64,000 bases of DNA from a virus, in IMG/VR virus record IMGVR_UViG_3300009610_000003, positions 18,173 through 82,172 of that record. The stretch is one strand, 5' to 3'. Shown here in pieces: positions 26,696 to 32,312 of the stretch; the first letter of the stretch is position 1, and the number at the start of each line of letters is the position of its first letter. Both the position numbers and the translations under genes were made by a program. The notes below the pieces were generated by a model, which was not told the origin of the DNA, did no database searches, and saw only the letters and a program-made list of their open reading frames with translations.

Positions 26696-27145
26696 ATGCC
26701 CACCTTTGCGCACGATCCCTCCCGCGTTCACCCGCCTGCGAGCGCGGGCGGCTACCCGTCAATCGCCGAGGAAGAGCGGACATCGCGGGCAGTACCGGCA
26801 CCACGCGAGGTCGTCCCGGAACCGCCACGTACCCGCTCTGTCTACGACGACAAGATAACCCTTGTGTCCATCGCCTTGGGCGAAAGCGGGATGCCGCACC
26901 GCGTCGTGTTCGTGAACACGCATCGCCAGTACCGGGGACAAGGCCGGGCCACCAACATGCTCAACACCGCACTGGGCGATATGGACGCTGATGGCCGACC
27001 GTCCGAAATCTATGTCCGAAATGTTGAGCCCGACTGCGATGTCGGTCGCCTCGTCGCGTTCTTTGCACGTTTTGGCTACGGGCAAGCAGACCCCGACCCG
27101 GATGAACCCGACACGCCCCACCTCACCCGCCCCGCTGGTGGTTGA
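26696..27145 (+). CDS. GNAT-family acetyltransferase-like protein, 149 aa
   Basis: The acetyl-CoA loop signature is seen as RQYRGQGRATNMLNTAL, preceded by HRVVFVNT and followed by EIYVRNVEPDCDVGRLVAFF and ARFGY, the usual GNAT end. The first 50 residues are Pro/Ser-rich and probably unfolded. Substrate unknown: a protein, a small molecule, or the aminated DNA base (acetyltransferases are reported in thymidine-hypermodifying phages) are all possible, the last being speculation. Its 3' end overlaps the next gene by about 44 bases if that gene uses ATG. Confidence 0.65.
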   Translation: MPTFAHDPSRVHPPASAGGYPSIAEEERTSRAVPAPREVVPEPPRTRSVYDDKITLVSIALGESGMPHRVVFVNTHRQYRGQGRATNMLNTALGDMDADGRPSEIYVRNVEPDCDVGRLVAFFARFGYGQADPDPDEPDTPHLTRPAGG

Positions 27146-27320
27146 CGCGCTTTTCGCGGTGACCATCACCGGCCTGACGGCCCGCACCTGCCGCTGGCCT
27201 CTCTGGGGGCACGACGACCGCCCCAACCGCAAGTCGCTCTACTGCGGCCTGCCGCCGCTCGCCCCCGACCAGCCCTACTGCGCCGCTCACGCCCACCTCG
27301 CCTACAAGGAACCCCGATGA
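27102..27320 (+). CDS. GcrA C-terminal-like zinc module, 72 aa
   Basis: TARTCRWPLWGHDDRPN, SLYCGLPPLAPDQPYCAAHA and HLAY reproduce the C-terminal signature of GcrA, the alphaproteobacterial cell-cycle regulator that acts at CcrM-methylated promoters (CRWP...CG...PYCxxH). The N-terminal helix-turn-helix of GcrA is absent. Start is uncertain: ATG 27102 overlaps the GNAT gene by 44 bases; a GTG near 27138 is possible. The truncated form could mimic or titrate host GcrA partners such as RNA polymerase; this is inference. Confidence 0.55.
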   Translation: MNPTRPTSPAPLVVDALFAVTITGLTARTCRWPLWGHDDRPNRKSLYCGLPPLAPDQPYCAAHAHLAYKEPR

Positions 27321-27505
27321 CCGCCACCACCATGGCTTGCTGCCCGTTCTGTCGCAAAGTGTTCCAGTTTGAATGGGGCGAGGCGATCACCACCGTGATC
27401 GACGGCAAGCGGCGCTTCGTCTGCCAGCCGTGCAACGACAGGCTGATGGTTATCGCCAAGACTGCCGCCCCGCAGAAAAGCAACGGCTCGGTTCCGGCGG
27501 GATAA
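27317..27505 (+). CDS. zinc-ribbon small protein, 62 aa
   Basis: CCPFCRKVFQFEWGEA and RRFVCQPCNDRLMV form two CxxC knuckles of a zinc ribbon. No further family call. ATGA overlap with the GcrA-like gene; an AAAAAGGATCG-type promoter for the next unit begins 5 bases after its stop. Confidence 0.6.
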   Translation: MTATTMACCPFCRKVFQFEWGEAITTVIDGKRRFVCQPCNDRLMVIAKTAAPQKSNGSVPAG

Positions 27506-27509
27506 AAAT

Positions 27510-27538
27510 TTGCCCGAATAAAAAAAGGATCGTACAAC
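27510..27538 (+). promoter_or_regulatory. AAAAAGGATCG-type promoter
   Basis: TTGCCC, 17-bp spacer ending AAAAAAAGGATCG, TACAAC. One of the clearest members of the promoter family; the gene starts 41 bases after the -10 box. Confidence 0.65.
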
Positions 27539-27579
27539 GGAAGCTCTAAACCACCGGACACCGGACAGGAGAGTTTTCC

Positions 27580-27867
27580 GTGACCAATCTTGTAGTGCCT
27601 ACCGTAAATCTCAACGGCAACGACGCCGATGACCTCGTCGCCCAGCTTCGCGACGTGCTGAAGGCTCTGGACGATGCCAACAGCCAGATGGGCGCTGCCA
27701 GCGACATCTGGCATGGCCGCAACTTCCAGCTTGCCCCCGACCCGCAGCGCGCCCAGTTCGATGCGCAGATCGCGTGGACGGAACGCCGCCTCGTCATCGC
27801 CAAGATGCGCGACGAAATCATGGAACTGGCCTTGGCCGTTCAGGAACAGGGGCGTGTCAGGGCATGA
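27580..27867 (+). CDS. helical protein, 95 aa, unknown
   Basis: DADDLVAQLRDVLKALDDAN, FDAQIAWTERRLVIAKMRDE, IMELALAVQEQGRV: long amphipathic helices suggesting a coiled-coil or oligomer. ACAGGAGAGTTTTCC gives a strong ribosome site. First gene of a chain of coupled small genes up to 29.7 kb. Confidence 0.65.
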   Translation: MTNLVVPTVNLNGNDADDLVAQLRDVLKALDDANSQMGAASDIWHGRNFQLAPDPQRAQFDAQIAWTERRLVIAKMRDEIMELALAVQEQGRVRA

Positions 27868-28202
27868 TCGTCCACGTCTTCCACAACGCCACCCACGTGG
27901 CGACCATCGCCGCGCCCGGCGACCTCAATACCGACGAGGCGCTGGAATTCGCGTGGCGCTGGACGCAGAACGTGGACGGCTCTTGGTCGGTGCCCGGCTC
28001 TGCCGACTATCATGAGCGCGTCAAGGTCGTGGCCCCGCTGCGCGAGCATCAGGGCCGTACCTTTGGCCACCGCTCAAGCGCGGTCGGCGACATCTTCACC
28101 ACCGGGACGCGCACCTTCGTGGTCGCGTCCACGGGCTTCCGGGAACTGACCGAGGTCGCCGAGCTTATCGGGGAAGTCATGGGGAAGCCCCATGCGGCTT
28201 GA
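27864..28202 (+). CDS. small protein, 112 aa, unknown
   Basis: MIVHVFHNATHVATIAAPGD, LEFAWRWTQNVDGSWS, AVGDIFTTGTRTFVVASTGF. Beta-rich; the GDIFTTG/VVASTGF part resembles small phage proteins of unknown role. Start fixed by ATGA overlap at 27864. Confidence 0.6.
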   Translation: MIVHVFHNATHVATIAAPGDLNTDEALEFAWRWTQNVDGSWSVPGSADYHERVKVVAPLREHQGRTFGHRSSAVGDIFTTGTRTFVVASTGFRELTEVAELIGEVMGKPHAA

Positions 28203-28503
28203 AGCAAAGTTCCACAAGGCCATGTTGGCTCTGTACGAGCAGACCAAGCGCGAGGTCTACAGCCCGACGCTGTTCTTTGCCGCCGTCGCGAATGTCGGCG
28301 GGCGGCAGGCCGTGAAGGATTTGATCAACAAGGAAACCGCCGAGGGCTTTTACCACCTCGCCGAGGCCAATCGCTTCGACCTGACCGTGGAAGCCTACGT
28401 GATCGAACACCCGGAATACTGGCCGCTGTTCACCCTTGACGAAATCCGGCGTGCCAACGCCCGGCTGCGCTCGTTCAGCTACACGCCACGGGTGCAGGCA
28501 TGA
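28192..28503 (+). CDS. helical protein, 103 aa, unknown
   Basis: MRLEAKFHKAMLALYEQTKR, FAAVANVGGRQAVKDLINKE, GFYHLAEANRFDLTVEAYVI. The GFxxLxxxxrlDLTvEa pattern and long helices occur in small phage proteins of unknown function. Overlaps previous gene by 11 bases and next by ATGA. Confidence 0.6.
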   Translation: MRLEAKFHKAMLALYEQTKREVYSPTLFFAAVANVGGRQAVKDLINKETAEGFYHLAEANRFDLTVEAYVIEHPEYWPLFTLDEIRRANARLRSFSYTPRVQA

Positions 28504-28679
28504 GCAACCAGCCCGTGTATCTGGGCGACGGCGTCTATGCCACCTTCGACGGGTGGTATGTCGAGCTTCGCCTGAGCCGCCACGACGTGCCCTTCGCCGT
28601 GGCCCTTGAGCCGCCGGTCATGGAAAAGCTGATCGCCTACTACAGGCAAGTGTCTAACCGGAAGCCGCAGCGGCCATGA
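28500..28679 (+). CDS. small conserved phage protein, 59 aa
   Basis: MSNQPVYLGDGVYATFDGWY, VELRLSRHDVPFAVALEPPV, MEKLIAYYRQV. The YLGDGVYAxFDG opening and LEPxVxxxLxxY ending are a widespread phage pattern without known function. ATG 28500 is in ATGA with the previous stop, and its TGA in ATGA with the next ATG. Confidence 0.65.
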   Translation: MSNQPVYLGDGVYATFDGWYVELRLSRHDVPFAVALEPPVMEKLIAYYRQVSNRKPQRP

Positions 28680-29461
28680 CCGCCATGCGAACTATTTGCT
28701 GGGCCTGCAAGACGACCCACGACGCCGCCACCCCGGTCAACAGCAAGAAGGACGCGCCCGCCGAGGGCGACGTGAGCCTGTGCCTCTCCTGCGGCGAGTG
28801 GGGCATGTTCACCGCCGCTGGCGAACTGCGCAGGCCGACCGACGACGAGTTCATGGAAATAGGCACCGACCCACGGATGCGCCTGACGCGCCAGTTGTGG
28901 GTCGAAACGGACAAGGAACGCAGGCGTGAGCAAGGAAGCCTTTCTGGAAGTGACGATCAGTTTCGCGGTGAACAGCGGCGACACGACCAGTGGCCCGATG
29001 CTGGTTCGCTTCGGGGCGATACAGACCATCACCCCGCTGGCGAGCGGCACCAAGATCAGTCTGGGCGGGGGCACGGCGCTGTACGCGACCGAGAGCTACG
29101 AACAGATCGCGGCGGCGCTGGCCGGGGTCAAACCGCTGTGAGGCCGGTCTTCGCCAAGATCGGCACCGGGGGGCGGCTCAGCCTTGCGGACATCTGCGGG
29201 TTCATCCCGACCTTCCTCAGCCTCGCCGACCCGCGCCCGGCGCGCGAGCAGCTTGACGCCCACTACCAGCACGGCGGCGGCTGGCGGCCACAGGAAGGCT
29301 TCACGATGCACGGCGGCATGAGCCTGCACTATCCCGGCGACCCGGCGTTCCGGCCCTTGGCCATGGCCCGGTTCCGCGACGAGAAGATCGTCATCTACGA
29401 ACACGAATATGTTGCTGTCATCCAGCCGGATGGCAGCTTCGAAGTCAGCAGGATGAATTGA
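28676..29461 (+). CDS. zinc-ribbon protein with apparently lost stop (open for 261 codons)
   Basis: The first about 85 residues are convincing: ICWACKTTHDAATPV and DVSLCLSCGEWGMF form a two-knuckle zinc ribbon, followed by RRPTDDEFMEIGTDPRMRL. The frame then continues without stop through a stretch (about 28930-29135) of Arg/Asp/His/Gln-rich, out-of-frame-looking sequence that lies over the 71-aa gene in another frame, and ends by reading in frame through the 107-aa gene to 29461. Either a 261-aa readthrough protein is made, or a small indel removed the original stop near 28927. Only the N-terminal part is well supported. Confidence 0.45.
   Translation: MTAMRTICWACKTTHDAATPVNSKKDAPAEGDVSLCLSCGEWGMFTAAGELRRPTDDEFMEIGTDPRMRLTRQLWVETDKERRREQGSLSGSDDQFRGEQRRHDQWPDAGSLRGDTDHHPAGERHQDQSGRGHGAVRDRELRTDRGGAGRGQTAVRPVFAKIGTGGRLSLADICGFIPTFLSLADPRPAREQLDAHYQHGGGWRPQEGFTMHGGMSLHYPGDPAFRPLAMARFRDEKIVIYEHEYVAVIQPDGSFEVSRMN
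28926..29141 (+). CDS. small beta-rich protein, 71 aa
   Basis: GTG start (GTGAGCAAGG). SKEAFLEVTISFAVNSG, PMLVRFGAIQTITPLASGTK and ISLGGGTALYATESYEQI match a recurrent phage pattern (I-x-L-x-GG...VxExYExI) of unknown function, which argues this frame, not the overlapping zinc-ribbon frame, is coding here. GTGA overlap with the next gene. Confidence 0.6.
   Translation: MSKEAFLEVTISFAVNSGDTTSGPMLVRFGAIQTITPLASGTKISLGGGTALYATESYEQIAAALAGVKPL
29138..29461 (+). CDS. small protein, 107 aa, unknown
   Basis: GTG start within a GTGA overlap. RPVFAKIGTGGRLSLADICG, EGFTMHGGMSLHYPGDPAFR and EKIVIYEHEYVAVIQPDGSF. Ends in VAVIQPDGSFEVSRM. It shares reading frame with the zinc-ribbon gene upstream, so it could also be made as the tail of a fusion. 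Confidence 0.55.
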   Translation: MRPVFAKIGTGGRLSLADICGFIPTFLSLADPRPAREQLDAHYQHGGGWRPQEGFTMHGGMSLHYPGDPAFRPLAMARFRDEKIVIYEHEYVAVIQPDGSFEVSRMN

Positions 29462-29470
29462 GGGTACGAC

Positions 29471-29743
29471 ATGAACAAGGAACGTAGAGCCGCCATCGCC
29501 AAGCTGCGCGGCGAGCTTGAAGAACTGGCAGATAGTCTTGCAAACCTGCGGGACGAAATTGAAACCCCGCGCGACGAAGAGCAGGAATACTTCGACACCA
29601 TGCCCGAGAGCATTCAGGGCGGCGACAAAGGGCAGGTCGCCGAGGCCGCCGTCAACTCGCTTCAGCAGGCTTACGACTATCTGGACAACGCCCACAGTGA
29701 AATTCAGAACGCCATCGGCGAACTGGAAGAAGCAGCCGCATGA
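29471..29743 (+). CDS. coiled-coil protein, 90 aa
   Basis: Almost wholly helical with heptads: RAAIAKLRGELEELADSLAN, LRDEIETPRDEEQEYFDTMP, AYDYLDNAHSEIQNAIGEL. MPESIQGGDKG is a motif seen in small phage and plasmid coiled-coil proteins of unknown role. Ends the coupled block; terminator follows 30 bases later. Confidence 0.65.
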   Translation: MNKERRAAIAKLRGELEELADSLANLRDEIETPRDEEQEYFDTMPESIQGGDKGQVAEAAVNSLQQAYDYLDNAHSEIQNAIGELEEAAA

Positions 29744-29773
29744 ACTAAGGTTTGGGGAGTGTCATGCGGCGAG

Positions 29774-29806
29774 GGGCGCGGGTTGCCACACGGCCCGCGC
29801 CCTTTT
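29774..29806 (+). terminator. rho-independent terminator of the 27.6-29.7 kb block
   Basis: GGGCGCGGG, 11-nt loop, CCCGCGCCC, TTTT: perfect 9-bp stem with U tract. Confidence 0.85.
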
Positions 29807-29894
29807 ATACTTCCTGCCGGGTCGGAGGTGGTGAAGGTCAGGGTTACTTCTGGAAAAAAGTGCGCCCCTGTCCGCTTGTTCCCCTTCGACCTAG

Positions 29895-30119
29895 ATGCCC
29901 GGTCGCGACGACGAACGCCAAGTGCCCATCAAATTGTGGCGCAGCCACAGGATGCCCGTAGCGCAGCCCAGCAGCCCCGTACAGCGCGATGAGCCCGTTT
30001 CCGCTACCAGACAGCCGCCAGCCCCACGGAACGCGCCCAGCGAGCCCGCAGGCGGCCCAGCGCCTAACCCAGCAGCATCACCAGCGCCACCAGCAGGCAA
30101 AACACCGCCGTCCACATGA
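29895..30119 (+). CDS. possible Pro/Ala-rich protein, 74 aa
   Basis: MPGRDDERQVPIKLWRSHRM then a low-complexity Pro/Ala/Ser tail (PAPRNAPSEPAGGPAPNPAA). No clear ribosome site, no neighbour coupling, and its end overlaps the small membrane peptide on the minus strand. Charged N-terminus and steady composition make it plausible, but it may be spurious. Confidence 0.35.
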   Translation: MPGRDDERQVPIKLWRSHRMPVAQPSSPVQRDEPVSATRQPPAPRNAPSEPAGGPAPNPAASPAPPAGKTPPST

Positions 30120-30150
30120 AAATTGCCGTGAGTTGCCGCATGGCCCTCAT
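30064..30150 (-). CDS. 28-aa single-pass membrane peptide
   Basis: MRAMRQLTAIFMWTAVFCLL continues with VALVMLLG: a short basic N-terminus followed by one full transmembrane helix. ATG 30150 overlaps the nuclease stop by ATGA, so it is translationally coupled as the last gene of the 40-30 kb minus operon. Small membrane peptides like this may affect lysis or superinfection; function unknown. Confidence 0.5.
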   Translation of the reverse strand: MRAMRQLTAIFMWTAVFCLLVALVMLLG

Positions 30151-30611
30151 CCTCGCCGCCGCGCCGTGCGACTGGTCAATATGGCCATGACGTTCGCCCA
30201 GTTCCACTCGGTGGGCGGGCCGGGCCAGCGGCCCAGCACGGCGCTTCCGGGAAGGTCGTTCAGGCCGAGCTTGGCGAGGTCGCGCGCGGCATCCCCGGAC
30301 ACGGCCCACAGGCTGTCGCCTCGCCGCTGCGCGCTGCCGACGCCCTTTGCCCGGATCAGGAACGTGCAGTGCACGCCTGCCCGCCGATGGGTTTCGAACC
30401 ACGCCACCTGATGCGGGCGCAGGGTCACGGCCCAGCCGTTGGTCATCTTGTGTTCGATCCACCCTGACGTTTGGGTGGGCTGATGCGCCCAGAAGCTGTC
30501 GGGCACGCCAGCGTGGGTCGAGCCCGTCTCGATGGGCGTCCACAGCCACCCTTTGCTCTTGTGCAGGTGGTCTTGCACGATGCGGCGCAAGCCCGCGTCG
30601 GCGACGGTCAT
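30147..30611 (-). CDS. VRR-NUC/PD-(D/E)xK-like nuclease, 154 aa
   Basis: IETGSTHAGVPDSFWAHQ and TSGWIEHKMTN give the acidic residue and E-x-K of a PD-(D/E)xK core, followed by TLRPHQVAWFETHRRAGV, CTFLIRAKG, the usual end of VRR-NUC-type phage nucleases. Could resolve branched DNA or process ends in replication. The frame is open far upstream, but the start at ATG 30611 is set by ATGA overlap with the Cys-rich gene. Confidence 0.65.
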   Translation of the reverse strand: MTVADAGLRRIVQDHLHKSKGWLWTPIETGSTHAGVPDSFWAHQPTQTSGWIEHKMTNGWAVTLRPHQVAWFETHRRAGVHCTFLIRAKGVGSAQRRGDSLWAVSGDAARDLAKLGLNDLPGSAVLGRWPGPPTEWNWANVMAILTSRTARRRG

Positions 30612-30787
30612 GTCTTTGTGGGCTCCGTCACATGCTCGCTGCCATCGGGCAGCATGATGATGCGTCGGCACCAGACGCAGCCAGCTTTCTGCGCATCGAC
30701 CGCCTCGTCGCCCATCAGCAGGCATACAGGCGGCCCCTGACAGACGATGATCGTGGGTGGCTCGTCGTCTTCGTCGGCGATGGTCAT
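30608..30787 (-). CDS. small Cys-rich protein, 59 aa
   Basis: MTIADEDDEPPTIIVCQGPP, VCLLMGDEAVDAQKAGCVWC, RRIIMLPDGSE. Paired Cys (C...C, CVWC) suggest a zinc site. Found from the overlap chain: ATG 30787 overlaps the exonuclease stop and its TGA overlaps the nuclease start. Unknown function. Confidence 0.6.
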   Translation of the reverse strand: MTIADEDDEPPTIIVCQGPPVCLLMGDEAVDAQKAGCVWCRRIIMLPDGSEHVTEPTKT

Positions 30788-31536
30788 TGCCGGGGGCTGA
30801 GGTAGTGGTCAACCGTGTGGCGCACGTCGCTATCGTTGCGGTAGATGTCGTTTTCGCGCGCCACCCATCGGAGGTAGTCGAGCGGCACTTCGGCCCATGG
30901 CTGGCCCTTGTGCTTGCCGAAATTGCAGGTGGCCAGCAGCACCGGGGTCTGGCTGAGTTGCAAAAGGTTAGCCGGTGTCCGACCCGTCGCCAGCATCCGT
31001 AAAAGGATCGCACCTGTGCACGCCGCATCGTAGAGCGCCCTGTGCGGGGCCATGCCCGCCAGCATCTCTTTAGGCGGCTCAGCATTCAGGTGATAGCGCA
31101 GAACTTGGTTCCCCATCTTCGGGCTTTCCGGGTAGAGGTGCCGGGCGCACTGGTAGGTGTCGATGAAGGCCAGCGACAGTTCCGGCAGGAACTTCATGTC
31201 GAACTTCGCATTGTGCGCCGCATAGAGCATGGTGCCGGGCTGCTCAGCCGCCTTTAGCTGCCCGATGGCGATGCCCCGTGGCACGCAGTAGGGCGCACCG
31301 GGCTTGACCTGATCGGGGTGGATGTGGTGGGCGGCCCGCGCCGCCGGGTGCATGGCCGCTGTGGTTTCGATGAACGACCACGCATATTCGCCAAAGACCC
31401 AGCCGCTGGCTGGCCGGGTGTCGTCGCCGACCTTTCTGAGGTTGACCAAGCCTAACTCGCACATCTCGGCTCCGTTGGCCGGGTCGTCGCCGGTCGTCTC
31501 GGTGTCCAGCACGACGATGCGGTTCACGTTGTCCAT
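30784..31536 (-). CDS. DnaQ-like 3'-5' exonuclease with DUF3820-like tail, 250 aa
   Basis: DEDDh motifs are visible: RIVVLDTETTGDDP (Exo I), YAAHNAKFDMKFL (Exo II) and APHRALYDAACTG (Exo III His/Asp). The C-terminal part, LLATCNFGKHKGQPWAEVPL then LRWVARENDIY, matches the DUF3820-type tail found after some exonucleases. Start placed at ATG 31536 (MDNVNRIVV); the frame opens 20 codons earlier. Probably repairs or proofreads during phage replication; same operon as the polymerase. Confidence 0.8.
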   Translation of the reverse strand: MDNVNRIVVLDTETTGDDPANGAEMCELGLVNLRKVGDDTRPASGWVFGEYAWSFIETTAAMHPAARAAHHIHPDQVKPGAPYCVPRGIAIGQLKAAEQPGTMLYAAHNAKFDMKFLPELSLAFIDTYQCARHLYPESPKMGNQVLRYHLNAEPPKEMLAGMAPHRALYDAACTGAILLRMLATGRTPANLLQLSQTPVLLATCNFGKHKGQPWAEVPLDYLRWVARENDIYRNDSDVRHTVDHYLSPRQ

Positions 31537-31623
31537 GGGCCAGCCTTGCGTTGTGGTGCGAAGCACCGCATAGTGACGGTGCGAAGTGTTTGACACCCTC
31601 AGACCTTGGTACGCAAGCTCAAC

Positions 31624-31860
31624 TCAGGCCCCTTCGTCGGGGGCCTTTTCTTTGAGCGCGGTGTCAGCAATCTCCCGGACCCATGGCACGATGCGCCGGT
31701 CGTGACTGATGTTCAGCAGCGCCATGCGGAACCGGGCGTTTTCTTCCTTCAGCTTCCTGATAGCCCACCAGCGCCTGCGCGCGATGGTCTTTTTCCTAGC
31801 GGCTTCGGTCTGTGCGTCCAGCGTGAAATCGATCTTCCACGGGTTGGGCTTCGGCTTCAT
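31624..31860 (-). CDS. small basic helical protein, 78 aa
   Basis: MKPKPNPWKIDFTLDAQTEA, RKKTIARRRWWAIRKLKEEN, ARFRMALLNISHDRRIVPWV. Strongly basic helix in the middle, likely nucleic-acid contact. No family recognised. ATGA overlap with the gene before it. A GGCCCC/GGGGCC hairpin overlaps its last codons. Confidence 0.55.
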   Translation of the reverse strand: MKPKPNPWKIDFTLDAQTEAARKKTIARRRWWAIRKLKEENARFRMALLNISHDRRIVPWVREIADTALKEKAPDEGA

Positions 31861-32312
31861 TTTTCCAGTCGGTCAAGAATGAGGTTCACCCGCTCGTCGC
31901 CCAGCGCGGCCAGCCGGGTGACAATCGTCTGTAGGCTGCTCAGCACCGTGTCACCGCCATCGAACCTGTCGGTGGCGTACTGGTGGTGAGCGTCATACTT
32001 GTCGCAGCGGCGGCAATAGCGGGTGAGCCGGGCATTCACATCGGTGGCCACGGCCTTGCATTTCTGGCACTGGTAGGGACGGCGCTTGACCTCGGCCCGG
32101 AATGCCAGTTCCTCGGCCCGCGCCCGTTCCTGTCGCATGGCGAGAGCGGTCGGGGATGGCGAGTGGGTCGGAGATGGCGAGTATGGGGCCGGGGGCGCAT
32201 AAGTCACGAAACCGATGTAGTCGTGATAATTGAACTCGGCCAGCGTGATGCCCCGTTCCTTCAGATACCGGTAGACGTTCGCGTCAAGCTTCGTATCGAC
32301 ATCGATCACCAT
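31857..32312 (-). CDS. zinc-ribbon protein, 151 aa
   Basis: YQCQKCKAVATDVNARLTRY and CRRCDKYDAHHQYATD form a four-Cys zinc ribbon after a Pro/Ser linker (PAPYSPSPTHSPSPT). N-terminus ANVYRYLKERGITLAEFNYH. Start at ATG 32312, overlapping the polymerase stop by 7 bases. Sits just downstream of the polymerase in the coupled operon; a replication accessory is inferred. Confidence 0.6.
   Translation of the reverse strand: MVIDVDTKLDANVYRYLKERGITLAEFNYHDYIGFVTYAPPAPYSPSPTHSPSPTALAMRQERARAEELAFRAEVKRRPYQCQKCKAVATDVNARLTRYCRRCDKYDAHHQYATDRFDGGDTVLSSLQTIVTRLAALGDERVNLILDRLEK

Noticed and set aside
31624-31660. GGCCCC/GGGGCC hairpin with TTTTCTTT on the plus strand as a terminator
   Set aside because: No plus-strand gene is present upstream, and on the minus strand it is coding with no U tract after it.
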